Assembly: GCA_020628855.1 (NCBI GenBank)
Contig: JAHDEL010000020.1
Location: forward strand, 1-51,269
Length of the DNA: 51,269 nucleotides
Direction: 5' to 3'
Source: Saprospiraceae bacterium
GTDB taxonomy: Bacteria > Bacteroidota > Bacteroidia > Chitinophagales > Saprospiraceae
Within the stretch, counting starts at the first letter, position 1, and every line of letters begins with the position of its first letter. Position numbers and translations under genes: made by a program. Of this stretch, positions 44,884 to 51,269 are shown one piece after another. Under the pieces are notes generated by a model, which saw only the letters and a list, made by a program, of their open reading frames with translations, was not told the origin of the DNA and ran no database searches.

Positions 44884-46707
44884 TTACTTTGACTTATGAT
44901 GCGAATATAGAACTTTTATATAACCATTTCTGCCTGGCATTGGCCGTCTCTCAACAACAAAGTAGGGAATATCAAAGGCGTTATCTACTCCAAGTTGTAG
45001 CTGAAGCCTGTGTTCTCGGGAGATATTAAATGTTTTTTCAATAGAAAAATCCACCACCGTTTGACTAGGAACTTCTTCATTAATTCCTTGATAAGCAGTC
45101 GTGGTTCTAACATAACAGCTAATTTCAATAGTTCCTTTTGTAAATGCAAGTGCATTACGCATGGTATGCACAGGTGTATAGATCAGCTGCTGGTATTCTG
45201 GAATGTTTAATGCTTCTACTTTTTCTGTTGGTGAAGAATAGACCAGTTGTTGTTTGGACAAAAGTGTAAGTGTAGATTCGCCTAGGTACAAGGCTTTGCT
45301 GAATTGCAAATCAATACCTCTACTCCACACATTATCAATATTTGATGCACCCCAAAGGAATGTATTGTTATCTGGAAGCCAAATGATATAATTCCTCACC
45401 CATCTTGAAAAAATTTGCCCTCTGAATGTAAATGGTTTTTGGGTCTTATATCCCAATGCTAGACCAAACCCTGACTCGGGAGACAACTCAAGATTGCCTC
45501 CACCTGTCCAAAACAAATCATTCATGGCTGGCTGTCGCCAAAGCCTTCTTAACGAAAGAATTACTCTTCCCTCACCTACATCTTGTTTAGCTCTGATTTG
45601 CCCAGCTAGATTGAGCTTCTGCTTAACATGTGGAGAGTATATGAGATCTGTATTGAGCTCTACATTCGTGCTGCCTATGTCTTTACTTAAACCAAGTTTA
45701 CCTCTCAATACCGTTTGTCTCTCTTCTTGTTCAAAGGAATGATTATCACCAACATAGTGTTCGTATTCTAGTTCAATTTGTCTGTCAAATCCTAGTGTCT
45801 GACCACTGAATGATATATTGCCAAAATACTGCTCGAAGTTTGCCAAAAAGCCTTTCCCAAAATCATAGAAATTTATTTCTTGATCAGAAAATCCAGTTTT
45901 AACTTCCAAAATATTCTCTCTGAGTAACATTCTCCAATTGAGTCCTGTTCGAATGAATCTATCTTCCTGAAATTGATCGTTTTCTTGCTGTGTAAGTGTT
46001 GGTGGTATTCTACGATCCTGAGAGTGATACCAAGCAAACGCGCTTAACTTGTGCTGTACTGATGGATTATAGCCTAATGTTATTAAAGATGTCCATGCAT
46101 CCACTCTGGCGTCTTCCTGTTTTCTTGTTTCATTGAGTTGTGGAACATAGAAAGGATAATTATTGTCAGCTTGGATGGTGCTGAGGCTGGTACCAAAATT
46201 CCAGTTTTCCTTTACAATATTATATCTCACCCTCCCTTCTTGATGATGATATGTTTTGGATTGGAGCTCAATATCGAATCCTTCCAACTCATTATCCAAT
46301 AACAGATTCACTTCACCTGCTACCCCATCGTTACTCCCTTTTTCGGATATGTCATCAATGAGTCTTCCCTTGGTTGGCAGTCCCTTGAGCAATGAGAAAT
46401 CTGCTTGACCAATGAGAGGGTTAGAAAAAGGGATCCCATTTACTGTAATTGTTGTTTGACTTGCATTACCACCGAGAAAAGAGGTTGTGATACTTGTTCC
46501 AGCTCCATTTGTTTTCAGAAAGAGATTGGTCTGGTCCTCCAATATTTGCGTTATATCTGATTGTTTTGCGGTGCGCAAGTTCTCATCAATAGGTCTATAT
46601 CGATCTGCTTCAATCAAGATATCTTCTACTTGTATGCTGTCTGTTTTTTGACAAAATAGTGGAAGCATAGCACCAAGAAATAAGAGAATGAAAAATTTAT
46701 CCAACAT
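44884..46707 (-). CDS. TonB-dependent receptor, small BtuB-like type
   Basis: A 607-residue outer-membrane receptor. Signal peptide about 1-19, a plug domain without an N-terminal extension (about 25-145), then a 22-strand-type barrel ending in the usual aromatic C-terminal strands with VVERRPMPGRNGYIKVLY. It lacks the carboxypeptidase-like and SusC-type N-terminal parts, and its size is that of BtuB or small siderophore receptors. It starts a three-gene unit with the secreted DUF4465 protein. I found no cobalamin riboswitch in the short region upstream, so a vitamin B12 role rests only on receptor type and partner. A box one base off the -7 consensus (TACTTTTA, 46723-46716) lies just before the ATG. 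Confidence 0.87.
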   Translation of the reverse strand: MLDKFFILLFLGAMLPLFCQKTDSIQVEDILIEADRYRPIDENLRTAKQSDITQILEDQTNLFLKTNGAGTSITTSFLGGNASQTTITVNGIPFSNPLIGQADFSLLKGLPTKGRLIDDISEKGSNDGVAGEVNLLLDNELEGFDIELQSKTYHHQEGRVRYNIVKENWNFGTSLSTIQADNNYPFYVPQLNETRKQEDARVDAWTSLITLGYNPSVQHKLSAFAWYHSQDRRIPPTLTQQENDQFQEDRFIRTGLNWRMLLRENILEVKTGFSDQEINFYDFGKGFLANFEQYFGNISFSGQTLGFDRQIELEYEHYVGDNHSFEQEERQTVLRGKLGLSKDIGSTNVELNTDLIYSPHVKQKLNLAGQIRAKQDVGEGRVILSLRRLWRQPAMNDLFWTGGGNLELSPESGFGLALGYKTQKPFTFRGQIFSRWVRNYIIWLPDNNTFLWGASNIDNVWSRGIDLQFSKALYLGESTLTLLSKQQLVYSSPTEKVEALNIPEYQQLIYTPVHTMRNALAFTKGTIEISCYVRTTTAYQGINEEVPSQTVVDFSIEKTFNISREHRLQLQLGVDNAFDIPYFVVERRPMPGRNGYIKVLYSHHKSK

Positions 46708-46842
46708 GTATCTGATAAAAGTAGGAAATTTATAGTCTGAACGAATGTATTAAAATTGTATGCTACAGGAATTTAATTATTTCTTTAGCCGTTATTTGTT
46801 AGGTATTGGTGAAATCGTGTCTTTAACAAAAATTTGGACCCC

Positions 46843-49800
46843 GTGAGTAAGAGCAGCTATGACCTTCTAATTCAGAGACTAGATAAATTTATTCGGAAAT
46901 ATTACATCAATAAACTCATCCGAGGTTTACTCTATTCTGTAGCAGTCATTCTTGGATTATTTTTGATTTTTAACCTCCTCGAACACCACTTCTATTTCGA
47001 AAAAGAGGTTCGAAAGACTATGTTCTTCAGTTTTCTTGGTGTGAGTATTCTTGCAATAGGTGGTTGGGTGCTTTTGCCATTGAGCAAGTATTTCAAACTT
47101 GGCAATACCATAAGTCATCAAAAGGCTGCTGTGATTATTGGTGATCATTTTGGAAATGTCAAAGACAAGTTGCTGAATATTCTACAACTCAAAAATCAAA
47201 CATCTACAAGTCAAGTCAATGCCGCTCTGATAGAAGCTAGTATCGAACAAAAGACTGATGCGATGAAGATTGTGCCTTTTCGGTCAGCCATCGACTTAAC
47301 AAAAAATAAAAAATACGCGAGATTCGCACTACCTCCTTTTCTGTTACTTCTTGTTTTGCTCTTTGCTGCACCATCTCTCATAAAGGATAGCACACATAGA
47401 ATTATTAACAATGATGTTGAGTTCGAAAAAGCAGCACCGTTCTCCTTTCTTCTAGAAAACGAAGAACTCTCAGTTCTGCAATCCGAAGACCTTACTATTG
47501 TAACAAAAATAGAAGGTAGTATTCTCCCTGATGAAGTCTTTGTTGAAGTTGATGACTTTCAGTACAGATTAAAGCAAATTGATAAAGACATCTTTTCTTA
47601 CACGTTTAAAAACGTCCAAAAAGATACCTATTTTAAGCTATTTTCTAGTGGGTTTTATTCCAAAGAACGTAAAATCACACTCTTGCCTAAGCCCAATATT
47701 GAAGAGTTTTCAATTCAATTAGACTACCCTTCTTATACAGGAAGAAAAGACGAGACTCTCTACAATATTGGAGATGCTTTCATTCCTCAAGGCACAAAAA
47801 TCAAGTGGACATTCAATGCAAAAGATACAGATGAAGTGGGAATGCGTTTCTCTAATTCAACAAACACTGAATCACTTGAAGAGGTAAGAGACAATGTCTT
47901 TACGTTCAATAAGAGGATCATGAATAGTGATCTCTATACAGTCTATATCGATAATACTCATTTGTACAAACCAGATTCCTCAATCTATAACCTGAGTGTT
48001 TCGCCTGATAATTTCCCTGTTATTACAGTAGAACAATTTATTGATTCTACTGAGCAGACAGTGAGGTATTTTGTTGGAGAAGCTTCAGATGATTATGGAT
48101 TAACAAAGTTGAACTTCAATTATACAATTACAGATGAGGTTGGTAAACCTAGAGCAAGTCAGACAATCAACATCCCCAAATCGGTTAAATCAGAGTGGAC
48201 TTATGATTATGTATTTGATATCACTTCACTTAATCTTGTTCCTGGAGATAAAGTAACCTACTTCTTTGAAGTATGGGATAATGATGGTGTGAATGGAAAC
48301 AAGTCTGCGAAAACTGAAATCTTGACTTTTGAGAAGCCAACTTTTGAAGAGTTTGAAGAGGCAGAAGATGAGAATGAAGAAGACATTAAAGAGAATGTAA
48401 AAGAAGCACTCAAGGAGTCAAAAAAACTCAAAGAAGACATTCGAAAACTCAGAGAAAAACTCCTTCAGAAAAAAGAGCTCTCATGGCAAGAGCAAAAAGA
48501 GCTTGAAAAACTCTTAGAAAAACAGAAAGAAATAGATAAAAAGCTTCAGGAAGCCAAGGAGAAATTTGATGAAAACCTGAAGAATCAAGAGGAGTTCAAC
48601 AAGCAAAATGAAGAGATAAGAGATAAGCAAGAGCAAATCCAAGAGATGTTTGAAGAAGTAATGGATGAAGAAATGCAAAGCTTGTTAGAACAAATAGAAG
48701 AACTCATGCAAGAGTTGGATAAAGAGGAGATGCTGGAACAACTGGAAGATTTCGAGATGAATGAAGAAATGCAGGAAATGGAGATGGAACGTCTTGAAGA
48801 GCTTTTCAAGCAATTAGAGTTCGAAAAAGAAATGAATGAGTTACTTGATAAGCTAGAAGAACTTGCTGAAGAACAGGAAGAACTTGCTGAAGAAACTAAG
48901 AAAGAAGAAAAACCACAAGAGGAATTAGAAAAGAAACAAGAGGAGATAAATAAAGAGTTTGAAGAGCTTAAAGAAGAACTTGACCAACTCAAAGAAGACA
49001 ATAAGGATCTTGAATTCCCTAAGGACCTCGATGAAGAAAAGATGGAGGAAGACAGTAAGGAGGTCGAAGAAGAACTCCAGAAGAGCCAAGAACAATTAGA
49101 CAAGAAAGAAAATAAGAAAGCGAGTAAGTCACAGAAGAAAGCATCAGATAAAATGAAGGACATGGCAGGGTCTTTGCAACAACAGATGCAGCAAAGTGAT
49201 CAAGAAAGCTATGAAGAGGATATGCAAGCATTACGTCAGTTGCTTGAAAATCTAGTGACGCTTTCTTATGATGAAGAAGAGTTAATTTCTAATGTACAAC
49301 GAAGTCAAGTTAACACTCCTAGATATGTGGAGTTAGTCCAGGAACAATTCAAATTGAAGGAAGATTTTGGACTCATTAGTGATAGCTTATATGCCCTAAG
49401 TAAGCGAGTGGATCAGATAGAAAGTTTTGTGACTGAGAAGTTAGTTGAAACAGAAACACGGTTTACTCGAGCTTTAGAAGATCTTGAAGAACGTAAAAAG
49501 CCAGAAGCAGATGATCATCAAAGGAGGATCATGAAGAATGTCAATGATTTAGCACTGATGTTGAGTGAGAGTATGAATCAAATGCAACAAGCTATGGCTT
49601 GTAATATGCCAGGCAATCAACAGTGTAACAAACCTGGAGGAGAAGGAAAAGGGAAAAAAGGAAAAGTTCCTAAAGACAAGATTTCTGAAGGCCAACAACA
49701 ACTTGGTGAAGACTTAGAAAAAATGGCCGGCAAGCAAGGTAAACCTGGGAAGGAAGGCAATAGTGCTAAAGATTTTGCTGAGGCTGCAGCCAAGCAAGCA

Positions 49801-50187
49801 GCTTTAAGAAAAGCCTTGGAAGATGCTAAGAGAGAGATGCAAGAACAAGGTCAAGGAGGACAAGAGTTGCAAGAAATCATAGATCTGATGAACAAAATAG
49901 AGACAGATCTTGTCAATAAGAAGTTGAATAATGATTTGCTGAAACGACAGCAGGATATACAGACCAGATTATTAAAAGCAGAGAAAGCAGATAGAAAGAG
50001 AGAAAAGGAGAACAAAAGAAAGGGAGAAACTGCTCAACAGATTAAGCGTGAACTTCCACCTGAATTGCAAGAATATTTAAAGGAGAAGGAGTCCGAAACT
50101 GAAATTTATAAAAAGGTATCTCCAGATGTTTATCCACATTATCAGAAGATGATAGAAAAGTATTATAACGCCTTAAAAAACGACTAG
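46843..50187 (+). CDS. DUF4175 family membrane protein with a long coiled coil
   Basis: An 1114-residue protein. Membrane helices at about 27-47, 61-80 and 165-183 are followed by a periplasmic beta-rich part (about 200-490) and a very long Glu/Lys/Gln-rich coiled coil (about 500-790). After it come a Gly/Lys-rich segment (about 920-980, GKQGKPGKEG) and a helical C-terminus. The N-terminus SYDLLIQRLDKFIRKYYINKLIRG is typical of the Bacteroidota DUF4175 family. GTG at 46843 is chosen as start; TTG at 46834 would add three residues. Function is unknown; the coiled coil suggests a long structural or scaffold role at the envelope. The RsbW-like ATPase starts 3 bases later. Confidence 0.87.
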   Translation: MSKSSYDLLIQRLDKFIRKYYINKLIRGLLYSVAVILGLFLIFNLLEHHFYFEKEVRKTMFFSFLGVSILAIGGWVLLPLSKYFKLGNTISHQKAAVIIGDHFGNVKDKLLNILQLKNQTSTSQVNAALIEASIEQKTDAMKIVPFRSAIDLTKNKKYARFALPPFLLLLVLLFAAPSLIKDSTHRIINNDVEFEKAAPFSFLLENEELSVLQSEDLTIVTKIEGSILPDEVFVEVDDFQYRLKQIDKDIFSYTFKNVQKDTYFKLFSSGFYSKERKITLLPKPNIEEFSIQLDYPSYTGRKDETLYNIGDAFIPQGTKIKWTFNAKDTDEVGMRFSNSTNTESLEEVRDNVFTFNKRIMNSDLYTVYIDNTHLYKPDSSIYNLSVSPDNFPVITVEQFIDSTEQTVRYFVGEASDDYGLTKLNFNYTITDEVGKPRASQTINIPKSVKSEWTYDYVFDITSLNLVPGDKVTYFFEVWDNDGVNGNKSAKTEILTFEKPTFEEFEEAEDENEEDIKENVKEALKESKKLKEDIRKLREKLLQKKELSWQEQKELEKLLEKQKEIDKKLQEAKEKFDENLKNQEEFNKQNEEIRDKQEQIQEMFEEVMDEEMQSLLEQIEELMQELDKEEMLEQLEDFEMNEEMQEMEMERLEELFKQLEFEKEMNELLDKLEELAEEQEELAEETKKEEKPQEELEKKQEEINKEFEELKEELDQLKEDNKDLEFPKDLDEEKMEEDSKEVEEELQKSQEQLDKKENKKASKSQKKASDKMKDMAGSLQQQMQQSDQESYEEDMQALRQLLENLVTLSYDEEELISNVQRSQVNTPRYVELVQEQFKLKEDFGLISDSLYALSKRVDQIESFVTEKLVETETRFTRALEDLEERKKPEADDHQRRIMKNVNDLALMLSESMNQMQQAMACNMPGNQQCNKPGGEGKGKKGKVPKDKISEGQQQLGEDLEKMAGKQGKPGKEGNSAKDFAEAAAKQAALRKALEDAKREMQEQGQGGQELQEIIDLMNKIETDLVNKKLNNDLLKRQQDIQTRLLKAEKADRKREKENKRKGETAQQIKRELPPELQEYLKEKESETEIYKKVSPDVYPHYQKMIEKYYNALKND

Positions 50188-50190
50188 TCA

Positions 50191-50595
50191 ATGTCTAGTT
50201 ATGAAATAAAAATTACCTCTTGCCCTAGTGAGGTAAGTAAGCTCGAGCATTATGTCAAGGTGGTCACTGAGCGATTTAATATCGATCAGACTAAGTATCC
50301 TGATATACTTATTAGCCTTACTGAAGCTGTCAATAACGCTATAATCCACGGTAATTGTAGGGATAAATCAAAATGCGTAGACATTATATCTCGAAACATC
50401 GGTGAGAAGGTCGTGTTTACAATTAGTGATCAAGGTCAAGGCTTTGATCCTGCTACAGTAAAAAACCCTTTAACAGAAGAACACCTTCATCTCGAAGGGG
50501 GTAGAGGTGTCATGATTATGCGGACACTATGCGATAAGGTCCAGTATAAGAATAATGGTAGTACTGTAGAGATAGCCTTTAATATCCATGCCTAA
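50191..50595 (+). CDS. RsbW-like ATP-binding protein (anti-sigma factor type kinase fold)
   Basis: A 134-residue GHKL-fold protein of the SpoIIAB/RsbW type. The N box is LTEAVNNAIIHGN, the G1 box SDQGQGFDP, and the G2 box GGRGVMIMRTLCD. In other bacteria such proteins bind a sigma factor or phosphorylate an anti-sigma antagonist; no sigma factor or STAS antagonist gene is in this window. It lies between the DUF4175 gene (3 bases) and ybeY (8-base overlap), which is the usual Bacteroidota order, so its job may be tied to that set rather than to sigma control. Confidence 0.88.
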   Translation: MSSYEIKITSCPSEVSKLEHYVKVVTERFNIDQTKYPDILISLTEAVNNAIIHGNCRDKSKCVDIISRNIGEKVVFTISDQGQGFDPATVKNPLTEEHLHLEGGRGVMIMRTLCDKVQYKNNGSTVEIAFNIHA

Positions 50596-51019
50596 AGAGA
50601 TCAATGTCTTTCTAGAAGGCATTGCAAAAGACGCCTACAAGATTCCTGAGTTTACTAATTGGTTACACCAAATATTAGCAAAAGAACACCCCATACCATC
50701 CTATTGTCTTAATTATATCTTCTGTAATGATGAGTATCTTCTTAAGGTAAATCAAGAATACCTTCAACATGATTACTACACTGATATTATTACTTTTCCT
50801 CTAGAAGTAAGTGCAGAAAATATCACATCAGATCTTTTTATTAGTCTAGATAGAGTGAAGGACAACGCAAAGAGGATTGGTGTATCTTATGAACAAGAGA
50901 CTCTTCGAGTCATTATTCATGGTCTATTGCATCTCATAGGTTTTGACGATAAGGAGGATGAGCTTAAACTACTAATGCAAAAAGAGGAAGAGAAGATGCT
51001 AGCATTGTATTCTTATTAG
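50588..51019 (+). CDS. ybeY: endoribonuclease YbeY (rRNA maturation)
   Basis: A 143-residue metal-dependent RNase needed for 16S rRNA 3' end processing and ribosome quality control. The active-site block is RVIIHGLLHLIGFDDKED. The first two His ligands are there; the third position of the canonical HGxLHLxGxDH is Asp, as in other Bacteroidota proteins I know of. The YHPxLxKxxxxYFxH-type N-terminal part is represented by LNYIFCNDEYLLKVNQEYLQHDYYTDIITFPL. It overlaps the ATPase gene by 8 bases. mnmG often follows in the phylum, but here an exported protein gene comes next. Confidence 0.94.
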   Translation: MPKEINVFLEGIAKDAYKIPEFTNWLHQILAKEHPIPSYCLNYIFCNDEYLLKVNQEYLQHDYYTDIITFPLEVSAENITSDLFISLDRVKDNAKRIGVSYEQETLRVIIHGLLHLIGFDDKEDELKLLMQKEEEKMLALYSY

Positions 51020-51043
51020 TTTATCGTGTATTATATTGAGCAA

Positions 51044-51269
51044 ATGCCGAGAAATATTCTTCTACTTGGACTACTTTGCCTCTCTATTGTGTTGTGTGGA
51101 CAACAAAGAAAACAGTCCTTCAGTCAAGGAAAGTACAGTCATGAAATAAAGTATAACTATGCATATTCTATTCTAAATATATCGGAAATATCATATGAGT
51201 TCAATCAACACTGGTACAATTCCTCAATAGGCGTTTCTGTTATGTTTTCCAACTATAACAATGATGATC
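51044..51269 (+). CDS. exported protein, N-terminal part (cut by window end)
   Basis: ATG at 51044 opens a frame that runs to the window edge without a stop (75 codons). It starts with a signal peptide (ILLLGLLCLSIVLCGQQ) and continues with alternating aromatic strands such as YSHEIKYNYAYSILN and QHWYNSSIGVSVMF. The pattern suits an outer-membrane beta-barrel or a secreted beta protein. No family can be named from this part. Confidence 0.6.
   Translation, partial: MPRNILLLGLLCLSIVLCGQQRKQSFSQGKYSHEIKYNYAYSILNISEISYEFNQHWYNSSIGVSVMFSNYNNDD

Noticed and set aside
46708-46842. Cobalamin riboswitch before the BtuB-like receptor
   Set aside because: The gap between the divergent genes is only about 135 bases and I could not find the conserved B12-box or the expected paired elements.
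48585-49163. 192-codon Ser-rich frame on the minus strand
   Set aside because: It is the antisense of the Glu/Lys coiled coil in the DUF4175 gene; GAA/GAG/AAG codons read backward as Ser and Leu codons and avoid stops.
50930-50965. Loss of the third zinc His in YbeY as a novelty
   Set aside because: Asp at this position is, as far as I know, usual in Bacteroidota YbeY proteins, so it is a lineage trait rather than a defect.
1-51269. Mobile elements, CRISPR arrays, phage genes, tRNA or rRNA genes
   Set aside because: I looked for transposase or integrase proteins, regular spaced repeats, and tRNA T-loop patterns in the gaps and found none; no block of genes looks foreign in composition.

Overview
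The window is a stretch of bacterial chromosome with about 38 genes. Everything points to the phylum Bacteroidota, probably a gliding, environmental, non-gut lineage such as the Saprospiria or Cytophagia. The evidence is a full-length sprA next to ruvA (type IX secretion translocon), a gldB lipoprotein, a cargo protein with a type A C-terminal sorting domain, two TonB-dependent receptors, the fused murF-alr gene typical of the phylum, the DUF4175 / ATP-binding protein / YbeY series, AT-rich DNA, and promoter -7 boxes of the Bacteroidota form TAnnTTTG. I see no rRNA, tRNA, CRISPR array, insertion sequence, prophage or integrase. The class is my inference.

Layout. 1-3.2 kb: end of an unknown gene, a DUF1684 lipoprotein, a TetR regulator divergent from a SulP anion transporter. 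3.2-9.7 kb: a TonB-dependent receptor, a polysaccharide flippase, and a minus-strand set of two rhomboid proteases plus an endonuclease/exonuclease/phosphatase protein. 9.8-18.2 kb: ruvA-sprA. 18.2-26.1 kb: purD, murF-alr, then three linked genes for periplasmic peptidyl-prolyl isomerases or chaperones. 26.1-26.5 kb: a roughly 410-base gap with a minus-strand terminator, a 14-codon ORF and predicted RNA structure. 26.5-34.7 kb: htpG, a lipoprotein, then rlmN, pdeM, rlmD, a small unknown gene, an MtfA-like protein and hemA, all on the plus strand. 34.7-37.9 kb: an MMPL/RND exporter, then a small AbrB-type regulator followed by a previously uncounted Cys-rich mini-gene, and a divergent small membrane protein. 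37.9-42 kb: a sterol-desaturase family enzyme, a small membrane protein, and gldB - 2-oxoglutarate oxygenase - tatA. 42-46.7 kb: nadC and a minus-strand set of TonB-dependent receptor, secreted DUF4465 protein and DUF6265 protein. 46.8 kb to the end: DUF4175 protein, RsbW-like ATPase, ybeY, and the start of an exported protein.

How the genes fit together. Much of the content serves the cell envelope: secretion (SprA, TatA), outer-membrane protein folding (three SurA/PpiD-like proteins), wall synthesis (MurF-Alr), surface polysaccharide (flippase), uptake (two receptors) and gliding (GldB). The rest is housekeeping: purine, NAD and haem synthesis, rRNA modification and maturation, recombination and protein folding.

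The most unusual element is at 37.0-37.45 kb. An AbrB-fold protein is followed, before the shared terminator, by a 22-residue ORF whose second half is CC-x3-CC-x3-CC. Its promoter sits beside a 15-bp palindrome built into three 9-bp repeats. This looks like a compact metal- or thiol-related regulatory unit. Other points worth checking are an orphan minus-strand transcript unit upstream of htpG, an MtfA-like protein that has lost HExxH, a NadC with a changed active-site His, a pdeM with no standard start codon at the conserved position, and several promoters that predict almost leaderless mRNAs.
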